A DNA stretch of 64,000 nt from positions 10,888 through 74,887 of the forward strand of contig JAYOLL010000017.1 of NCBI GenBank assembly GCA_038120295.1. Reading direction: 5' to 3'. Source of the stretch: JAYOEY01 sp038120295. Its GTDB lineage: Bacteria; Pseudomonadota; Alphaproteobacteria; MPNO01; UBA2964. Below, one piece after another: positions 8,715 to 17,604 of this stretch. The notes under the pieces are model-generated. The model was not told the DNA's origin and searched no databases. It saw nothing but the letters and a program-made list of their open reading frames with translations. The position numbers and the translations under genes were made by a program. How positions within the stretch are numbered: the first letter of the stretch is position 1; every line of letters begins with the position of its first letter.

Positions 8715-8852
8715 GGNNNNNNNNNNNNNNNNNNNNNNNNNNNNNNNNNNNNNNNNNNNNNNNNNNNNNNNNNNNNNNNNNNNNNNNNNNNNNNNNNNNN
8801 NNNNNNNNNNNNNNNNCAAGTCCGGACCCAAGTCCGGTTCCAAGTCGCGATC
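8672..8852. repeat. 12-bp tandem repeat between ggt and panB
   Basis: Units of the form CAAGTCCGGACC with variants start every 12 bases: 8672, 8684, 8696 and 8708 before the gap, and 8817, 8829 and 8841 after it. The array lies between divergent ggt and panB. Both strands stay open through it because 12 is a multiple of 3. No gene is recognised in 8715-9002; this interval must hold the panB promoter and probably the ggt start region. Confidence 0.9.
8717..8816. other. Assembly gap (100 N) inside the 12-bp repeat
   Basis: Exactly 100 N flanked on both sides by the same 12-bp unit. The size is probably a placeholder and the true copy number is unknown. Confidence 0.95.
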
Positions 8853-9002
8853 CAGATACTGACACGACGCTCCCTGACCTTTTTATTGATCGTTCTTTAT
8901 GCGCCAGTGTCGCCGAACCGCCAAGGAAATCCTTTCGCCGTTCGGCGTTTGCGGTTAAAAGCTGGGCTCCGTGAAACGAGCAGTCTACCACCGGAGGAAG
9001 GC

Positions 9003-9845
9003 GTGAGCGCCGCCGGCAGGAAAAAACGGATAACCGCACCCCAGCTTCAGGCCTGCAAGGGCGGCGAGCCCATTGTCTCGCTGACGGCCTATAGTGCCCC
9101 GATGGCGTCGTTTCTCGACCCGCATGTCGACGTGTTCATCGTCGGGGATTCGGTCGGCATGGTGCTCTACGGGATGGAGTCGACCCTTGGCGTAACGCTC
9201 GACATGATGATCGCGCACGGTGCGGCGGTCGTGCGCGGAACGGAACGCGCCTGTGTCACCGTCGACATGCCGTTCGGATCCTATCAGGAATCGCCGTCCC
9301 AGGCTTTCAGAAACGCCGCCCGCATTCTCTCGGAATCCGGGTGCGACGCCGTCAAGCTCGAGGGCGGCGCGGAAATGGCGGAAACCATCGCGTTTCTGGT
9401 GCAGCGCGGTATCCCGGTGATGGGCCATGTCGGGCTTACGCCGCAGAGCGTCAACCGGCTGGGCGGATACCGGGCGCGCGGACGCAACCGGGACGAAGCG
9501 GTACGCATCGTGTCTGACGCCCGCGCCGTCGCGGACGCCGGGGCATTTTCGATCGTGGTCGAAGGCGTCGTCGAATCGCTCGCGCGCGATGCGACGACCG
9601 CGGTGCCGGTGCCGACAATCGGAATCGGCGCCTCGAGCGAATGCGACGGGCAGGTGCTGGTGGCCGAAGACATGCTAGGCCTGTTCAGCGATTTCACGCC
9701 AAGCTTTGTGAAGCGATACGCCTCGCTGGGCGACGCGGTCGGCAAGGCGGCCGAAGCTTATGCGGCGGATGTCCGGTCGCGGCGCTTTCCCGGCAAGGAC
9801 CATGTCTTTGCCGACCGGCCTGCCCGGAACCGGAAGGACAGCTGA
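9003..9845 (+). CDS. panB: 3-methyl-2-oxobutanoate hydroxymethyltransferase
   Basis: Ketopantoate hydroxymethyltransferase, the first step of pantothenate and CoA synthesis: it adds a hydroxymethyl group from methylene-tetrahydrofolate to 2-oxoisovalerate. About 280 residues, the usual size. VGDSVGMVLYG holds the Mg2+ Asp, VKLEGG the substrate Lys/Glu, and MGHVGLTPQS is the PanB signature. A GTG start is chosen because GGAGG (8993-8997) lies 5 nt upstream and the next residues match PanB N-termini; the open frame further upstream only crosses the tandem repeat. It overlaps panC. Confidence 0.95.
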   Translation: MSAAGRKKRITAPQLQACKGGEPIVSLTAYSAPMASFLDPHVDVFIVGDSVGMVLYGMESTLGVTLDMMIAHGAAVVRGTERACVTVDMPFGSYQESPSQAFRNAARILSESGCDAVKLEGGAEMAETIAFLVQRGIPVMGHVGLTPQSVNRLGGYRARGRNRDEAVRIVSDARAVADAGAFSIVVEGVVESLARDATTAVPVPTIGIGASSECDGQVLVAEDMLGLFSDFTPSFVKRYASLGDAVGKAAEAYAADVRSRRFPGKDHVFADRPARNRKDS

Positions 9846-10698
9846 CATTCTGACCGTTCGGACAGTGGCGGCGCTGCGAGAGGCGGTAGCCGGCTGGCGC
9901 CACGCTGGCGAAAGTGTTGCGCTCGTCCCGACCATGGGCGGTATCCACGATGGTCATCTCTCGCTGGTTCGGCGCGCCCGCGCCCTGGCCGACCGGGTCG
10001 TCGTCAGCCTGTTCGTCAACCCGACGCAGTTCGGTGCGAACGAGGACCTTTCCTCCTATCCGGCGGATGAGGTCACGGATTGCAGTCTTCTGTCCGGAGA
10101 CGGTGTCGATGTCGTCTATGCGCCGATCGTGACGGAGATCTATCCCGACGGGTTTGCGACGACAGTGTCCGTATCCGGTCTGACCGGTGGGCTGTGCGGC
10201 GCGCATCGGCCTGGCCATTTCGACGGGGTCGCGACCGTCGTAGCGAAACTCCTGACTCAATGCCTGCCGGACATGGCCCTGTTCGGCGAAAAGGACTGGC
10301 AGCAGCTACAGGTTATTCGTCGGCTGACGCGCGACCTCGATCTTCCCGTGGAGATCGTCGGCGTATCGACGGTACGCGAGGCCGACGGCCTGGCTCTGTC
10401 TTCCCGAAACGCCTACCTCGAAGAGGAACAGCGGCGAATCGCCCCGGCGCTGCACCGCGTCCTGTCGACGTTGGCCGAAACAGTCCGTGATCCGGGTGCA
10501 GGCTGCGAAGGCGCTGCCCGGGCGGCGGCGGCCAGCCTGCTGGAGGCCGGTTTCGCTTCGGTGGATTACGTGTCGGTATGCGATGCGGAAACGCTGGAAC
10601 CGCTATCCCGCGTTGGCGATCCTGACCGCGCCCGCGTGTTCGGCGCGGCCCATCTGGGGCCGGCGCGCCTGATCGATAACGTTCCGGTTAAAAAGTAG
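9802..10698 (+). CDS. panC: Pantoate-beta-alanine ligase
   Basis: Pantothenate synthetase, which joins pantoate and beta-alanine using ATP. VPTMGGIHDGHLSL is the HIGH-type nucleotide-binding motif, FVNPTQF binds pantoate, GEKDWQQ and SSRNAYL are family motifs. GEKDWQQ has Trp where Phe or Tyr is usual. The start is uncertain. ATG 9802 gives about 298 residues and a 44-nt overlap with panB. The homologous N-terminus really begins near position 9847, where no standard start codon lies until GTG 9865. The pair is translationally linked. Confidence 0.92.
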   Translation: MSLPTGLPGTGRTADILTVRTVAALREAVAGWRHAGESVALVPTMGGIHDGHLSLVRRARALADRVVVSLFVNPTQFGANEDLSSYPADEVTDCSLLSGDGVDVVYAPIVTEIYPDGFATTVSVSGLTGGLCGAHRPGHFDGVATVVAKLLTQCLPDMALFGEKDWQQLQVIRRLTRDLDLPVEIVGVSTVREADGLALSSRNAYLEEEQRRIAPALHRVLSTLAETVRDPGAGCEGAARAAAASLLEAGFASVDYVSVCDAETLEPLSRVGDPDRARVFGAAHLGPARLIDNVPVKK

Positions 10699-10710
10699 TT
10701 CGTCCGGACC

Positions 10711-10736
10711 TAACGCCCAGTTCTAACGCCCGGTTC
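10711..10736. repeat. Two copies of a 13-bp direct repeat
   Basis: TAACGCCCAGTTC and TAACGCCCGGTTC lie head to tail between the convergent ends of panC and the lipoprotein gene, followed by a third partial TAACG. Simple local duplication; no role is evident. Confidence 0.6.
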
Positions 10737-11911
10737 TAACGAACGAACAGGTGGACTTCGTTGCTTTCCGCCGTGTCCTGCTGCGTGGCCGAAAGACGGA
10801 TGCGGTCCAGTGGCAGGCCCATGTTGGCGAGCGACCGAAGAACGCTTTCGGCGTTCTTCTTGGCCTTGTTGCTGTTAAGCGTCACCTGGGCCGGCGTTCC
10901 GCGGCGGGAGGCCACCGCAACGAGATCGAAACCGGCCTGCGGCCGCCGCGCCAGCGCCTGGCTTACGGCGTTGTAAAGCGACTGCTCGTATTCCACGTTC
11001 GGCCCGGCGAAACGGATCACCATCAGCGGACGGCGACCGGCGGACCCGGCTGCCGAGCTGCTTCTCATCGGGGCGGCCGTCGTCAGCGGCGCCGCCGTGG
11101 CATAGGCCCGGTTCGCAAGGCTGCCGCCCAGCAGTTCACCGTTCTTGATGGCAAGCGACAGCGTTGTCAGATTGCTGCGCTCCGTGGCGACGTAGGACGT
11201 CTGGCGGTTGATGTCTTCGCTGAGTTCGTTCAGCAGCCGGTCGATCAGCACCACCGTGCGGTTAACCTCGTCCTCAAGGATGGCGAGCTGGCGGTGATCT
11301 TCCTCGATCGCGCCGCTCAGCCCGTAGGCCGCGCGGGTGGTTTCCAGAAGATAGGCCGACATGGTGCTTGTGCCCGCCACTGCGTTGGCCAGCGTGTTCA
11401 TCTGCGAGATATCGGAATCGATCCGGGCCAGCCCCTGCTGCGCCGCATTCCAGTTCTGAACTAGAAACGGGTTGCCTGGCGTGGTGCCGACCTGGAGCCG
11501 CGAATTGATCGCCGCGATTGACGTATGATAGGCCTGCGAATGCTGTGCGGTCTGGCCTCTGATGGTCTGCAGTCCCGCATTGTGCTGGCGGATTTCACCG
11601 CGCATGCGCTGCAGTTCGCCGCGCAACGTCGAAACCTTCTGGCCGACGAAGGTGCCGGTCTGCTGGCCCGGGGTGACGCTGGGCGGAACGAAATTGGTGT
11701 TGCCGAGCGCCGGCGGCGCACCGACCGGGCCGATCGTCGGCTGATTCATCCGCTCGCCCTGCGAGGCGGGAATTTCAACTTTCTGCGGGGCTGGCTTGGG
11801 AGCCGGATCGTCGCCGGTTAGTGACGGCCAGAGAGAGTCCATCGAGAATGAACATGCGGACAGCGTCGCGGCGGTGCAAAGCGCGGCGGCGGTTTTTAGT
11901 GTGCGGGCCAT
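10736..11911 (-). CDS. Outer-envelope lipoprotein with coiled coil and OmpA-like C-terminal domain
   Basis: A 391-residue lipoprotein: signal segment with lipobox LSAC near residue 20, a Pro-rich linker (25-85), a long helical region (about 90-260) likely to form a coiled coil, and a C-terminal domain from about 300 to the end that resembles the OmpA beta-alpha-beta fold (NKAKKNAESVLRSLANMGL, then RIRLSATQ). The classic peptidoglycan-binding residues are not clear. I do not recognise a named family. It is convergent with panC. Confidence 0.75.
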   Translation of the reverse strand: MARTLKTAAALCTAATLSACSFSMDSLWPSLTGDDPAPKPAPQKVEIPASQGERMNQPTIGPVGAPPALGNTNFVPPSVTPGQQTGTFVGQKVSTLRGELQRMRGEIRQHNAGLQTIRGQTAQHSQAYHTSIAAINSRLQVGTTPGNPFLVQNWNAAQQGLARIDSDISQMNTLANAVAGTSTMSAYLLETTRAAYGLSGAIEEDHRQLAILEDEVNRTVVLIDRLLNELSEDINRQTSYVATERSNLTTLSLAIKNGELLGGSLANRAYATAAPLTTAAPMRSSSAAGSAGRRPLMVIRFAGPNVEYEQSLYNAVSQALARRPQAGFDLVAVASRRGTPAQVTLNSNKAKKNAESVLRSLANMGLPLDRIRLSATQQDTAESNEVHLFVR

Positions 11912-12197
11912 GAAGGGCCTCTCCCCCTAGTTTCGGTCCAGTGCCTGCCGACGGTCCGAATTTCGTCGCCAGATTCGGTCTTTCGGATTCAGACTCCGTG
12001 TCAGGTTATATCCGGCAAACCCTTGATTCGCACGAATAATACCGAATGGATTCGCTTTTACAAGCCGATTTCCGGCAAATCGTCCGGCGGGCGCCGCGGG
12101 TATCGCCGCAACCGCTTGCCAAGGGGCTTCAATTTCAGTAACGTCCGCCGTTCCGAAATTCGGCCGGGGCGTTTCACCCCCGGTTTCACGGCACAAA

Positions 12198-12274
12198 GCG
12201 CCCGTAGCTCAGCTGGATAGAGCACTAGACTACGAATCTAGGGGTCGGGAGTTCGAATCTTCCCGGGCGCGCCA
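12198..12274 (+). tRNA. tRNA-Arg (anticodon ACG)
   Basis: A full 77-nt cloverleaf. Acceptor GCGCCCG pairs with CGGGCGC (12264-12270). The D arm contains AGCTCAGCTGGATAGAGC. The anticodon stem CTAGA/TCTAG encloses loop CTACGAA, giving anticodon ACG, which is deaminated to ICG and reads CGU, CGC and CGA. The T loop is TTCGAAT. The 3' CCA is encoded (12272-12274), and six T follow directly as a probable stop signal. The 286 bases between the lipoprotein gene and this tRNA hold no convincing gene. Confidence 0.98.
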
Positions 12275-12409
12275 TTTTTTCCCTTCAGCACCTCTCCCGG
12301 TGACAAATTCACAGTTGCGCTGTCGGTGGCTTTCGGTGTGCTCTATCGCGTCTGGTCGCCGCCCGGTTCGAGAATACCGGCCAGATGGAAGAGATAAGGG
12401 AAAAGACCA

Positions 12410-12814
12410 ATGTCGGACCGCGACGCCGCACTGTTCGCTAACGAAGCGTTCTACCAGGCTTTCAACGATCGTGACCTCGCCGCCATGAAGGCGCTCTGGT
12501 CGGAGGCGGTGCCTGTCACCTGCATCCATCCGGGCTGGGGTGCGATCGTCGACCGAGAGGAAATCATCGCGAGCTGGTCGGCGATTCTCGCCGATGACAA
12601 CGCGCCCGGCACTCGCTGTCAGGACGCCGACGCCGAAATTTACGGCGATATCGCGGTGGTTATCTGTTTCGAACGGCTGGGCGAGGGGCGATTGATTGCC
12701 ACGAACATCTTCCACCGCGAGGGATCGGTCTGGAAGATGATCCACCATCAGGCAGGCCCGACCGCTGCCGCACCCAATCCGGAGATGGAACCGCCGAGCG
12801 GCGCGGTTCATTGA
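12410..12814 (+). CDS. NTF2/SnoaL-like protein
   Basis: A 134-residue single-domain protein of the nuclear-transport-factor-2 fold: helical start (FANEAFYQAFNDRDLAAMKALW), then HPGWG and a Trp-rich curved sheet ending SVWKMIHHQAG. Members act as small isomerases, hydrolases or ligand binders; no catalytic residues identify this one. A weak AAGGGAAAAG ribosome site precedes the ATG. It stands alone between tRNA-Arg and the CoxG gene. Confidence 0.8.
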   Translation: MSDRDAALFANEAFYQAFNDRDLAAMKALWSEAVPVTCIHPGWGAIVDREEIIASWSAILADDNAPGTRCQDADAEIYGDIAVVICFERLGEGRLIATNIFHREGSVWKMIHHQAGPTAAAPNPEMEPPSGAVH

Positions 12815-12989
12815 TGCTCGCGTTTAGCTGCAATATTCAGAGCTTCGATTTTCTCGCGCGTTTTCGGATGCCGACCGATAAGACACTGAAAAACTCACAC
12901 GTCATGGTCAGCCCACGGATCCGGCCGAAAGCCGGTCCGAGGACATGCTCCGGCTGATCTTCCACGAGTTTTTGTTTTTCCCTGAACGT

Positions 12990-13031
12990 TGAAAAAAGAA
13001 AAACGTGTATGGTCGTGACAAGCACGACCAT
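12990..13031 (-). terminator. Intrinsic terminator downstream of the CoxG-like gene
   Basis: Perfect 9-bp inverted repeat (13009-13017 with 13023-13031), 5-nt loop. On the minus strand it is followed 5 nt later by a T-rich tract. It lies 20 nt past the CoxG stop codon. Confidence 0.7.
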
Positions 13032-13050
13032 GACGGTCGGTGTTGTTTGA

Positions 13051-13692
13051 TCAGGACTTCCCGAACAGCCCCTTGATGCCGCGGACGATGGCGTTCCACA
13101 GGACTTTCAGCCCCATGCCGCCGACCTGAACAGGAGCGGCCTGCGGCGGTGGTTCCTTCGGCGCTGTGGGTTTCCCGGAATCGGCAGATTCAGCCGGCGC
13201 GGCATCGCTTTGCCCGTCCGTCTCCGCCGCGCGAGCATCCTGCGCAATGACGTTCTTTTCCAGATTGTCGGCGAACTGCTTTATGATCTGCTGGGCAAGG
13301 TCCGCCACCATGCCGACGCCGCGACCGTACTGCGCGACCGCGCCCGAGAGCTGCAGGTTGGTATGGATAAGAACTTTCGAGCCGTTATCCGACGGCTCCA
13401 TCGAGAAATCGACATTCGCATGCGCGCCGCCGCGCCCTTTGGCGTCGGTGCCCTGCGCCTTGAGCTTGGCGCAGCGGTTCTCCGGATCGAGTTCCTCGAA
13501 CGTGGTCTGGCCGTTGAAGGTCAGCGCGACCGGGCCCAGCTTGACTGAAATCTTGCCCTTGTAGGTCCTGTCGTCGACCACCTCGGTCAGCTCGGCACCG
13601 GGCACGCAGGGTGCGATGCGTTCGATATCCATCAATATGTCCCATGCCTGATCGACGGGGACGGGTACTTCGAACGAATTGTCGAATTCCAT
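13051..13692 (-). CDS. CoxG-like SRPBCC protein
   Basis: A 213-residue protein of the carbon monoxide dehydrogenase subunit G family. Residues 1-150 form a START/SRPBCC lipid-binding-like fold (VPVPVDQAWDILMD, then APCVPGAE, then YKGKISVKLGP). A low-complexity Ala/Pro linker follows, then a hydrophobic C-terminus (MGLKVLWNAIVRGIKGLF) that can reach the membrane. CoxG proteins anchor molybdenum hydroxylases to the membrane. The CoxL-like gene lies 84 nt upstream on the same strand, consistent with a pair. Confidence 0.88.
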   Translation of the reverse strand: MEFDNSFEVPVPVDQAWDILMDIERIAPCVPGAELTEVVDDRTYKGKISVKLGPVALTFNGQTTFEELDPENRCAKLKAQGTDAKGRGGAHANVDFSMEPSDNGSKVLIHTNLQLSGAVAQYGRGVGMVADLAQQIIKQFADNLEKNVIAQDARAAETDGQSDAAPAESADSGKPTAPKEPPPQAAPVQVGGMGLKVLWNAIVRGIKGLFGKS

Positions 13693-13776
13693 TTTCTGTT
13701 CCTTCGGTCTTTTGCGCGCGTGTTATCTCACAGCGCGCGCCGTTGGGTCCAGCAGGTGCTGGCGCAAACCGGTTAA

Positions 13777-16107
13777 CTATGCCGCAGCGCTTTGTGCGTC
13801 GCGGATTGTCTGCCACAATCGCGATGGCGTTGCCGGCATGGGCACGTCGGTGACGCCCAGCGGCGACAGCGCATCGATCAGGGCGCTTTGTACGCAGGGC
13901 AGGGCGCCGACGCAGCCGGCTTCGCCCGCCCCCTTGATGCCGAGCGGATTGGTCGGCGACGGGACGGCGTGGCTCTCGACGTCGATAGAGCACATATCGT
14001 CGGCGCGCGGCATGCAGTAATCCAGGAAGGAAGCGGCGATGAGCTGTCCGCTCTCGCGGTCGTAGGCCATGTCCTCGCACATCGCCTGGCCGAGGCCCTG
14101 TGAGATGCCGCCATGAATCTGCCCTTTGAGAAGCATCGGGTTGATGACCGTGCCGACGTCGTCGACCACTACGTACCGGACGAACTCCGTCTTGCCGGTC
14201 TCCGGGTCCACCTCGACCTCGCACAGATGGCAGCCGTTGGGGAAAGTCGGCGCCTTGGGTCGAAAAGCAGCCTGTGCGGTGAGCGTGGGTTCAATGTCGA
14301 ACGGCAGCGCCAGAGGGTTGTAGGCGAGCTTTGCCGCCTCGACGATATTGACGGAGCGATCCGTACCGCTGACGACGAAATTGCCGTCGTCGAACTCTAT
14401 GTCGGATTCCGCGGCTTCCAGCAGATGCGCAGCCAGTTTCTTCCCTTTCTCGACGATGCGCCTCGAAGCGAGCTCGATCGCTCCGCCTCCATTGCCGGCG
14501 GAACGCGACCCGAACGAGCCGCGGCCGTGCGACACCACATCCGTATCGCCCTGGACCAGTGTGATCTGTTCCAGCGGAATGCCCAGCAGCTCATTGATGA
14601 GCTGCTTGAAGGTCACGTCGTGGCCCTGCCCCTGGTTGAGCGTGCCCATCAGGATGCGACAATTTCCCTGTGGATCGAACCGGATTTCAGCGGTTTCCTC
14701 GATGGAGGCCGCGGCCTGCTCGATGGCGAAACTAATGCCGAGCCCGCGATAGACGCCGCGTGAAGCTGCTTCGGCGCGGCGCGCTTCGAACCCGTCGTAA
14801 TCGGCCAGCTTCAGGGCTTTCTCCATGACAGTATCGAACTCGCCCGAATCGTACTCGAACACCAGGCCGGTCTTGTACGGCATGGCGTCCGCCGGGATCA
14901 GGTTACGCCGACGGATCTCGGCGCGGTCGATGCCCATCTCGCGCGCCGCCGTATCGATCGCTTTCTCGATGGCGAGGCTTGCCTCGGGCCGTCCGGCGCC
15001 GCGATAGGGCGCGGTCCATCCGGTGTTGGTGAAAACGCCCCGCACCGCCGTATAGATCGCCGGCGTGGTGTAGACGCCGGCCAGCCCGCCGAGATTGTTG
15101 GTCGGCGAATGCGGCGTCATGGTGCCGAGATAAGCCCCCAGATTGGCAACCGTGTCGACGCGGAAAGCAAGGAATTTGCCGTTCGTATCGAGCGCCAGCT
15201 CTGCGGTGACGACATTGTCGCGCGCATGGGTGTCGGACATCAGCGATTCAGTGCGTTCCGCCGTCCAGTGAACCGGCCGGTCGATCAGCTTCGACGCCCA
15301 CAGCACGAGGACCTGATCGTGATAGATATCCCCCTTCATGCCGAACGCGCCGCCGACATCGCCCGCAATGACGCGTATCTGCGTTTCCGGAACCTGCAGG
15401 ACCGCCGCCAGGAAGGTCTTGATATTGTGTACGCTCTGCGTGCTCGTATGGATCGTATAGCGCTCGTCGCGGCGGCTATAGTCACCGATGGAGACGCGCG
15501 GCTCCATGGAGTTGGCGGAGATCCGGTTCACGTCGTAGGAAATCTTCGTGATGTGGTCGGCCTTCGCGAAAGCGGCCTCGACCGCTGCCTTGTCGCCGAG
15601 TTCGAAAAAGAAACATTCGTTGTCCGGGCAGTCCTCCCACACCGCCGGGGCCCCTTCGGCGATAGCGTCAGCCGTCGCGGTAACCGATGGCAGCGGTTCG
15701 TATTCGATCTCGATCAGCTCGGCGGCGTCCTTGGCCTGCGCCAGCGTCTCGGCCACGACGAAGGCGACATTGTCGCCTACCAGCCGGACATGGTCCTTCG
15801 CCAGCGCGGCGCGCGGCGCCGGGTGCATCGGCGACCCGTCCCGCTTCTGCCGCTGGACCATCACCGGGAATGGCCCGAATCCGGCATTCGCCCAGTCCTC
15901 TCCGGTCAGCACCGCGAGGACGCCCGGCGCTTCCTTTGCCGCTGTTGTGTCGATCGAGCAGATTTTCGCGTTGGCGTGCGGCGAGCGCAGAATGTAGCCG
16001 ATGGCCTGATTGGCGAGCGTGAAGTCGTCGCCGTACCTGCCGCCGCCGCGCAAAAGCCTCGGGTCTTCCGTCCTGGGTACCGGCTGTCCGATTCCGAATT
16101 CGCCCAT
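13777..16107 (-). CDS. CoxL-like molybdopterin-binding subunit, form II type (copy 1)
   Basis: A 776-residue large subunit of the xanthine dehydrogenase/CO dehydrogenase family, holding the Mo-pterin cofactor. GDVGGAFGMKG is a cofactor-binding loop. The active-site loop reads PYRGAGRPE, the form II pattern (AYRGAGR) and not the CO-oxidising AYRCSFR, so CO oxidation is not expected. GQGHD, GSRS and GAGEAG (catalytic Glu) follow. No FAD-binding medium or 2Fe-2S small subunit gene lies nearby, which is unusual. Substrate unknown, probably an aldehyde, heterocycle or purine. Confidence 0.92.
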   Translation of the reverse strand: MGEFGIGQPVPRTEDPRLLRGGGRYGDDFTLANQAIGYILRSPHANAKICSIDTTAAKEAPGVLAVLTGEDWANAGFGPFPVMVQRQKRDGSPMHPAPRAALAKDHVRLVGDNVAFVVAETLAQAKDAAELIEIEYEPLPSVTATADAIAEGAPAVWEDCPDNECFFFELGDKAAVEAAFAKADHITKISYDVNRISANSMEPRVSIGDYSRRDERYTIHTSTQSVHNIKTFLAAVLQVPETQIRVIAGDVGGAFGMKGDIYHDQVLVLWASKLIDRPVHWTAERTESLMSDTHARDNVVTAELALDTNGKFLAFRVDTVANLGAYLGTMTPHSPTNNLGGLAGVYTTPAIYTAVRGVFTNTGWTAPYRGAGRPEASLAIEKAIDTAAREMGIDRAEIRRRNLIPADAMPYKTGLVFEYDSGEFDTVMEKALKLADYDGFEARRAEAASRGVYRGLGISFAIEQAAASIEETAEIRFDPQGNCRILMGTLNQGQGHDVTFKQLINELLGIPLEQITLVQGDTDVVSHGRGSFGSRSAGNGGGAIELASRRIVEKGKKLAAHLLEAAESDIEFDDGNFVVSGTDRSVNIVEAAKLAYNPLALPFDIEPTLTAQAAFRPKAPTFPNGCHLCEVEVDPETGKTEFVRYVVVDDVGTVINPMLLKGQIHGGISQGLGQAMCEDMAYDRESGQLIAASFLDYCMPRADDMCSIDVESHAVPSPTNPLGIKGAGEAGCVGALPCVQSALIDALSPLGVTDVPMPATPSRLWQTIRDAQSAAA

Positions 16108-16203
16108 CTTGTCTCTCCGCGAAAAATGGCTAGGGGTGCGCCGTGGCGCGTCGCTTTCGGATACAGGATTGGCCGCGCACCGGCAACCGCGCGCAATGGG
16201 GAA

Positions 16204-16233
16204 ATGAAAAGGGCGGCCCGAAGACCGCCCTTT
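16204..16233 (-). terminator. Intrinsic terminator with UUCG loop after the cytochrome gene
   Basis: On the minus strand GGGCGGTC, loop TTCG, GGCCGCCC, then TTTTC. The flanking AAA/TTT extends the stem. It lies 26 nt past the cytochrome stop. Confidence 0.8.
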
Positions 16234-16258
16234 CCGGAAACAATATTCTGGAACCCAA

Positions 16259-16702
16259 TTACATCTTCTTCTTGATCTTCGGTCCCCGGAACGGCTTGTG
16301 GCAACCGCCGCAGGTCTTGCCGATATCGCCCGCGGCCTTGAGATCGCCCGAGGCCACCTTCTGCGCCGCTGCTTTCATCGCAGCGTTAGCCTTCTGAAAC
16401 TTGTCCCAGTCCTTCCAGATGTCGGCCTTGGACCGGTTCTTTTCGCCGTAACCCGCGCCGCTACCCTTCGGAAACAGCGCTTCCAGCTTGTCCGAAGCTG
16501 CCACAATCATCATGGCCTGTTTCTGCGCCGCCGCGGCGTCGCCCGCCTTGGCTGCCTTGCCGAGGGCCTTGTTGGCCTTCGAGAGGCTCTTCATCGCCAT
16601 CTGGCGATCCTTAACTACGTCAGCGGATGCCGGCGTCACGCCCGCACCAATAACGGCGACCGCAAGACCCGCCGCAACAACGTGTTTCCACAAATTCTTC
16701 AT
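16259..16702 (-). CDS. Cytochrome c-prime-like (class II) periplasmic cytochrome
   Basis: A 147-residue exported protein. A signal peptide ends near ASA (residue 27), a four-helix bundle follows (KSLSKANKALGKAAKAG, then WKDWDKFQKANAAMKAAAQKVA), and a single C-terminal haem site CGGCH lies near residue 133. This is the layout of class II cytochrome c (c-prime/c556), which binds gases such as NO or carries electrons. It lies 104 nt downstream of the anti-sigma gene on the same strand and may be part of that regulon; this is inferred. Confidence 0.9.
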   Translation of the reverse strand: MKNLWKHVVAAGLAVAVIGAGVTPASADVVKDRQMAMKSLSKANKALGKAAKAGDAAAAQKQAMMIVAASDKLEALFPKGSGAGYGEKNRSKADIWKDWDKFQKANAAMKAAAQKVASGDLKAAGDIGKTCGGCHKPFRGPKIKKKM

Positions 16703-16806
16703 TAGAATGTTCCTTCCGCTCTGGTTTTGAGACGAGACGGTTTGTCTCCCATCCCGGTGCGCAAACAGGCGCTGGCAGCGAATATTCCCCCGAGGGTCGG
16801 AGAGAT

Positions 16807-17604
16807 TTATTTCTTTTCGACTGGTTTATCGAGGTGCTGGTAGACGAGTTCGCCAAGCGGAACAAGCCGTTCGCGGTCGATCTGGCCGACAAGGGCGTAG
16901 GCATAGGTCCGGTCGATCCAGTAGAACGCCGATACGCCGCGTTCCGATGCGATGCGGAAGGCCGTTCCTTCGGCATCGCGCGCGCTGCGGACATAAAGCG
17001 TCAGACGCTTTTTGTCCTTGTCCTGATACATGAACTGGGCTGCCGGCCCGCCGTCGTCGGCGACCAGCCGTCCGCCGACCAGGCTGTATCCCGCGTCGTT
17101 GAGCGGCGGCGGGTTGAGCGGTCTGCCGAGGCGGCGCGACAGCCATCGGACCAGATGCTTCTCATCCTGCTCCTTGCCCCAGTTTACCTCGACCGCGTGT
17201 CGGCGTTCCTTGGTGAAGACGACATGCGCCCCCACCGCGTTGCGAACGAAATCCTTCTCGCCGCCTGCCGGCTTGGCAAGATCGTGTGCGAACCAGCCCG
17301 CCGCCGCGCCGGTGACCAGCAGGACGACCGCGGCAGCGGCCCGCATCCAGCTTCCCGGCCCGGAGTCCGTTCTCTGCGGCGCGCGGCGAATAATCGCCTG
17401 CATTTTTTCGGGCACGGGCTCGCCGAGAATTTCGGACTGCAATGCCGCCAGCCCGTCGCGGTCGTGCCGCCACCCATCGACGCGATCCGCGTCATCCGGG
17501 TTGGCCTCAAGCCAGGCCTCAACCTCGGCGCGGGTCGTATCGTCCAGCTCTCCATCGAGATAGGCGTGTAGCTCTGTATCGGCCGGTCTTTCCATGTCGC
17601 TCAT
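16807..17604 (-). CDS. Membrane anti-sigma factor
   Basis: A 265-residue protein. The N-terminal cytosolic part (HAYLDGELDDTTRAEVEAWL) resembles the anti-sigma domain that clasps ECF sigma factors, but lacks the full zinc His-Cys-Cys set. One membrane helix (AAAAVVLLVTGAAAGWFAHDL) spans about residues 88-108, and a periplasmic domain follows. Its ATG overlaps the end of the sigma gene by 4 nt, the usual coupling of sigma and anti-sigma. The gene itself is intact although its sigma partner is interrupted. Confidence 0.88.
   Translation of the reverse strand: MSDMERPADTELHAYLDGELDDTTRAEVEAWLEANPDDADRVDGWRHDRDGLAALQSEILGEPVPEKMQAIIRRAPQRTDSGPGSWMRAAAAVVLLVTGAAAGWFAHDLAKPAGGEKDFVRNAVGAHVVFTKERRHAVEVNWGKEQDEKHLVRWLSRRLGRPLNPPPLNDAGYSLVGGRLVADDGGPAAQFMYQDKDKKRLTLYVRSARDAEGTAFRIASERGVSAFYWIDRTYAYALVGQIDRERLVPLGELVYQHLDKPVEKK

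Noticed and set aside
8672..8852. CRISPR-like spaced repeat
   Set aside because: Units are 12 bp and directly adjacent with no spacers and no cas genes. It is a simple tandem repeat.
11927..12196. 89-codon minus-strand frame before tRNA-Arg
   Set aside because: No ribosome site, domain or conserved-looking composition; it crosses an AT-richer spacer.
13385..14224. 279-codon minus-strand frame across coxG and the CoxL end
   Set aside because: Out of frame with both recognised genes, Arg-rich and without any domain.
13777..16107. True CO dehydrogenase large subunit
   Set aside because: The active-site loop is PYRGAGR and lacks the AYRCSFR Cys of CO-oxidising form I.
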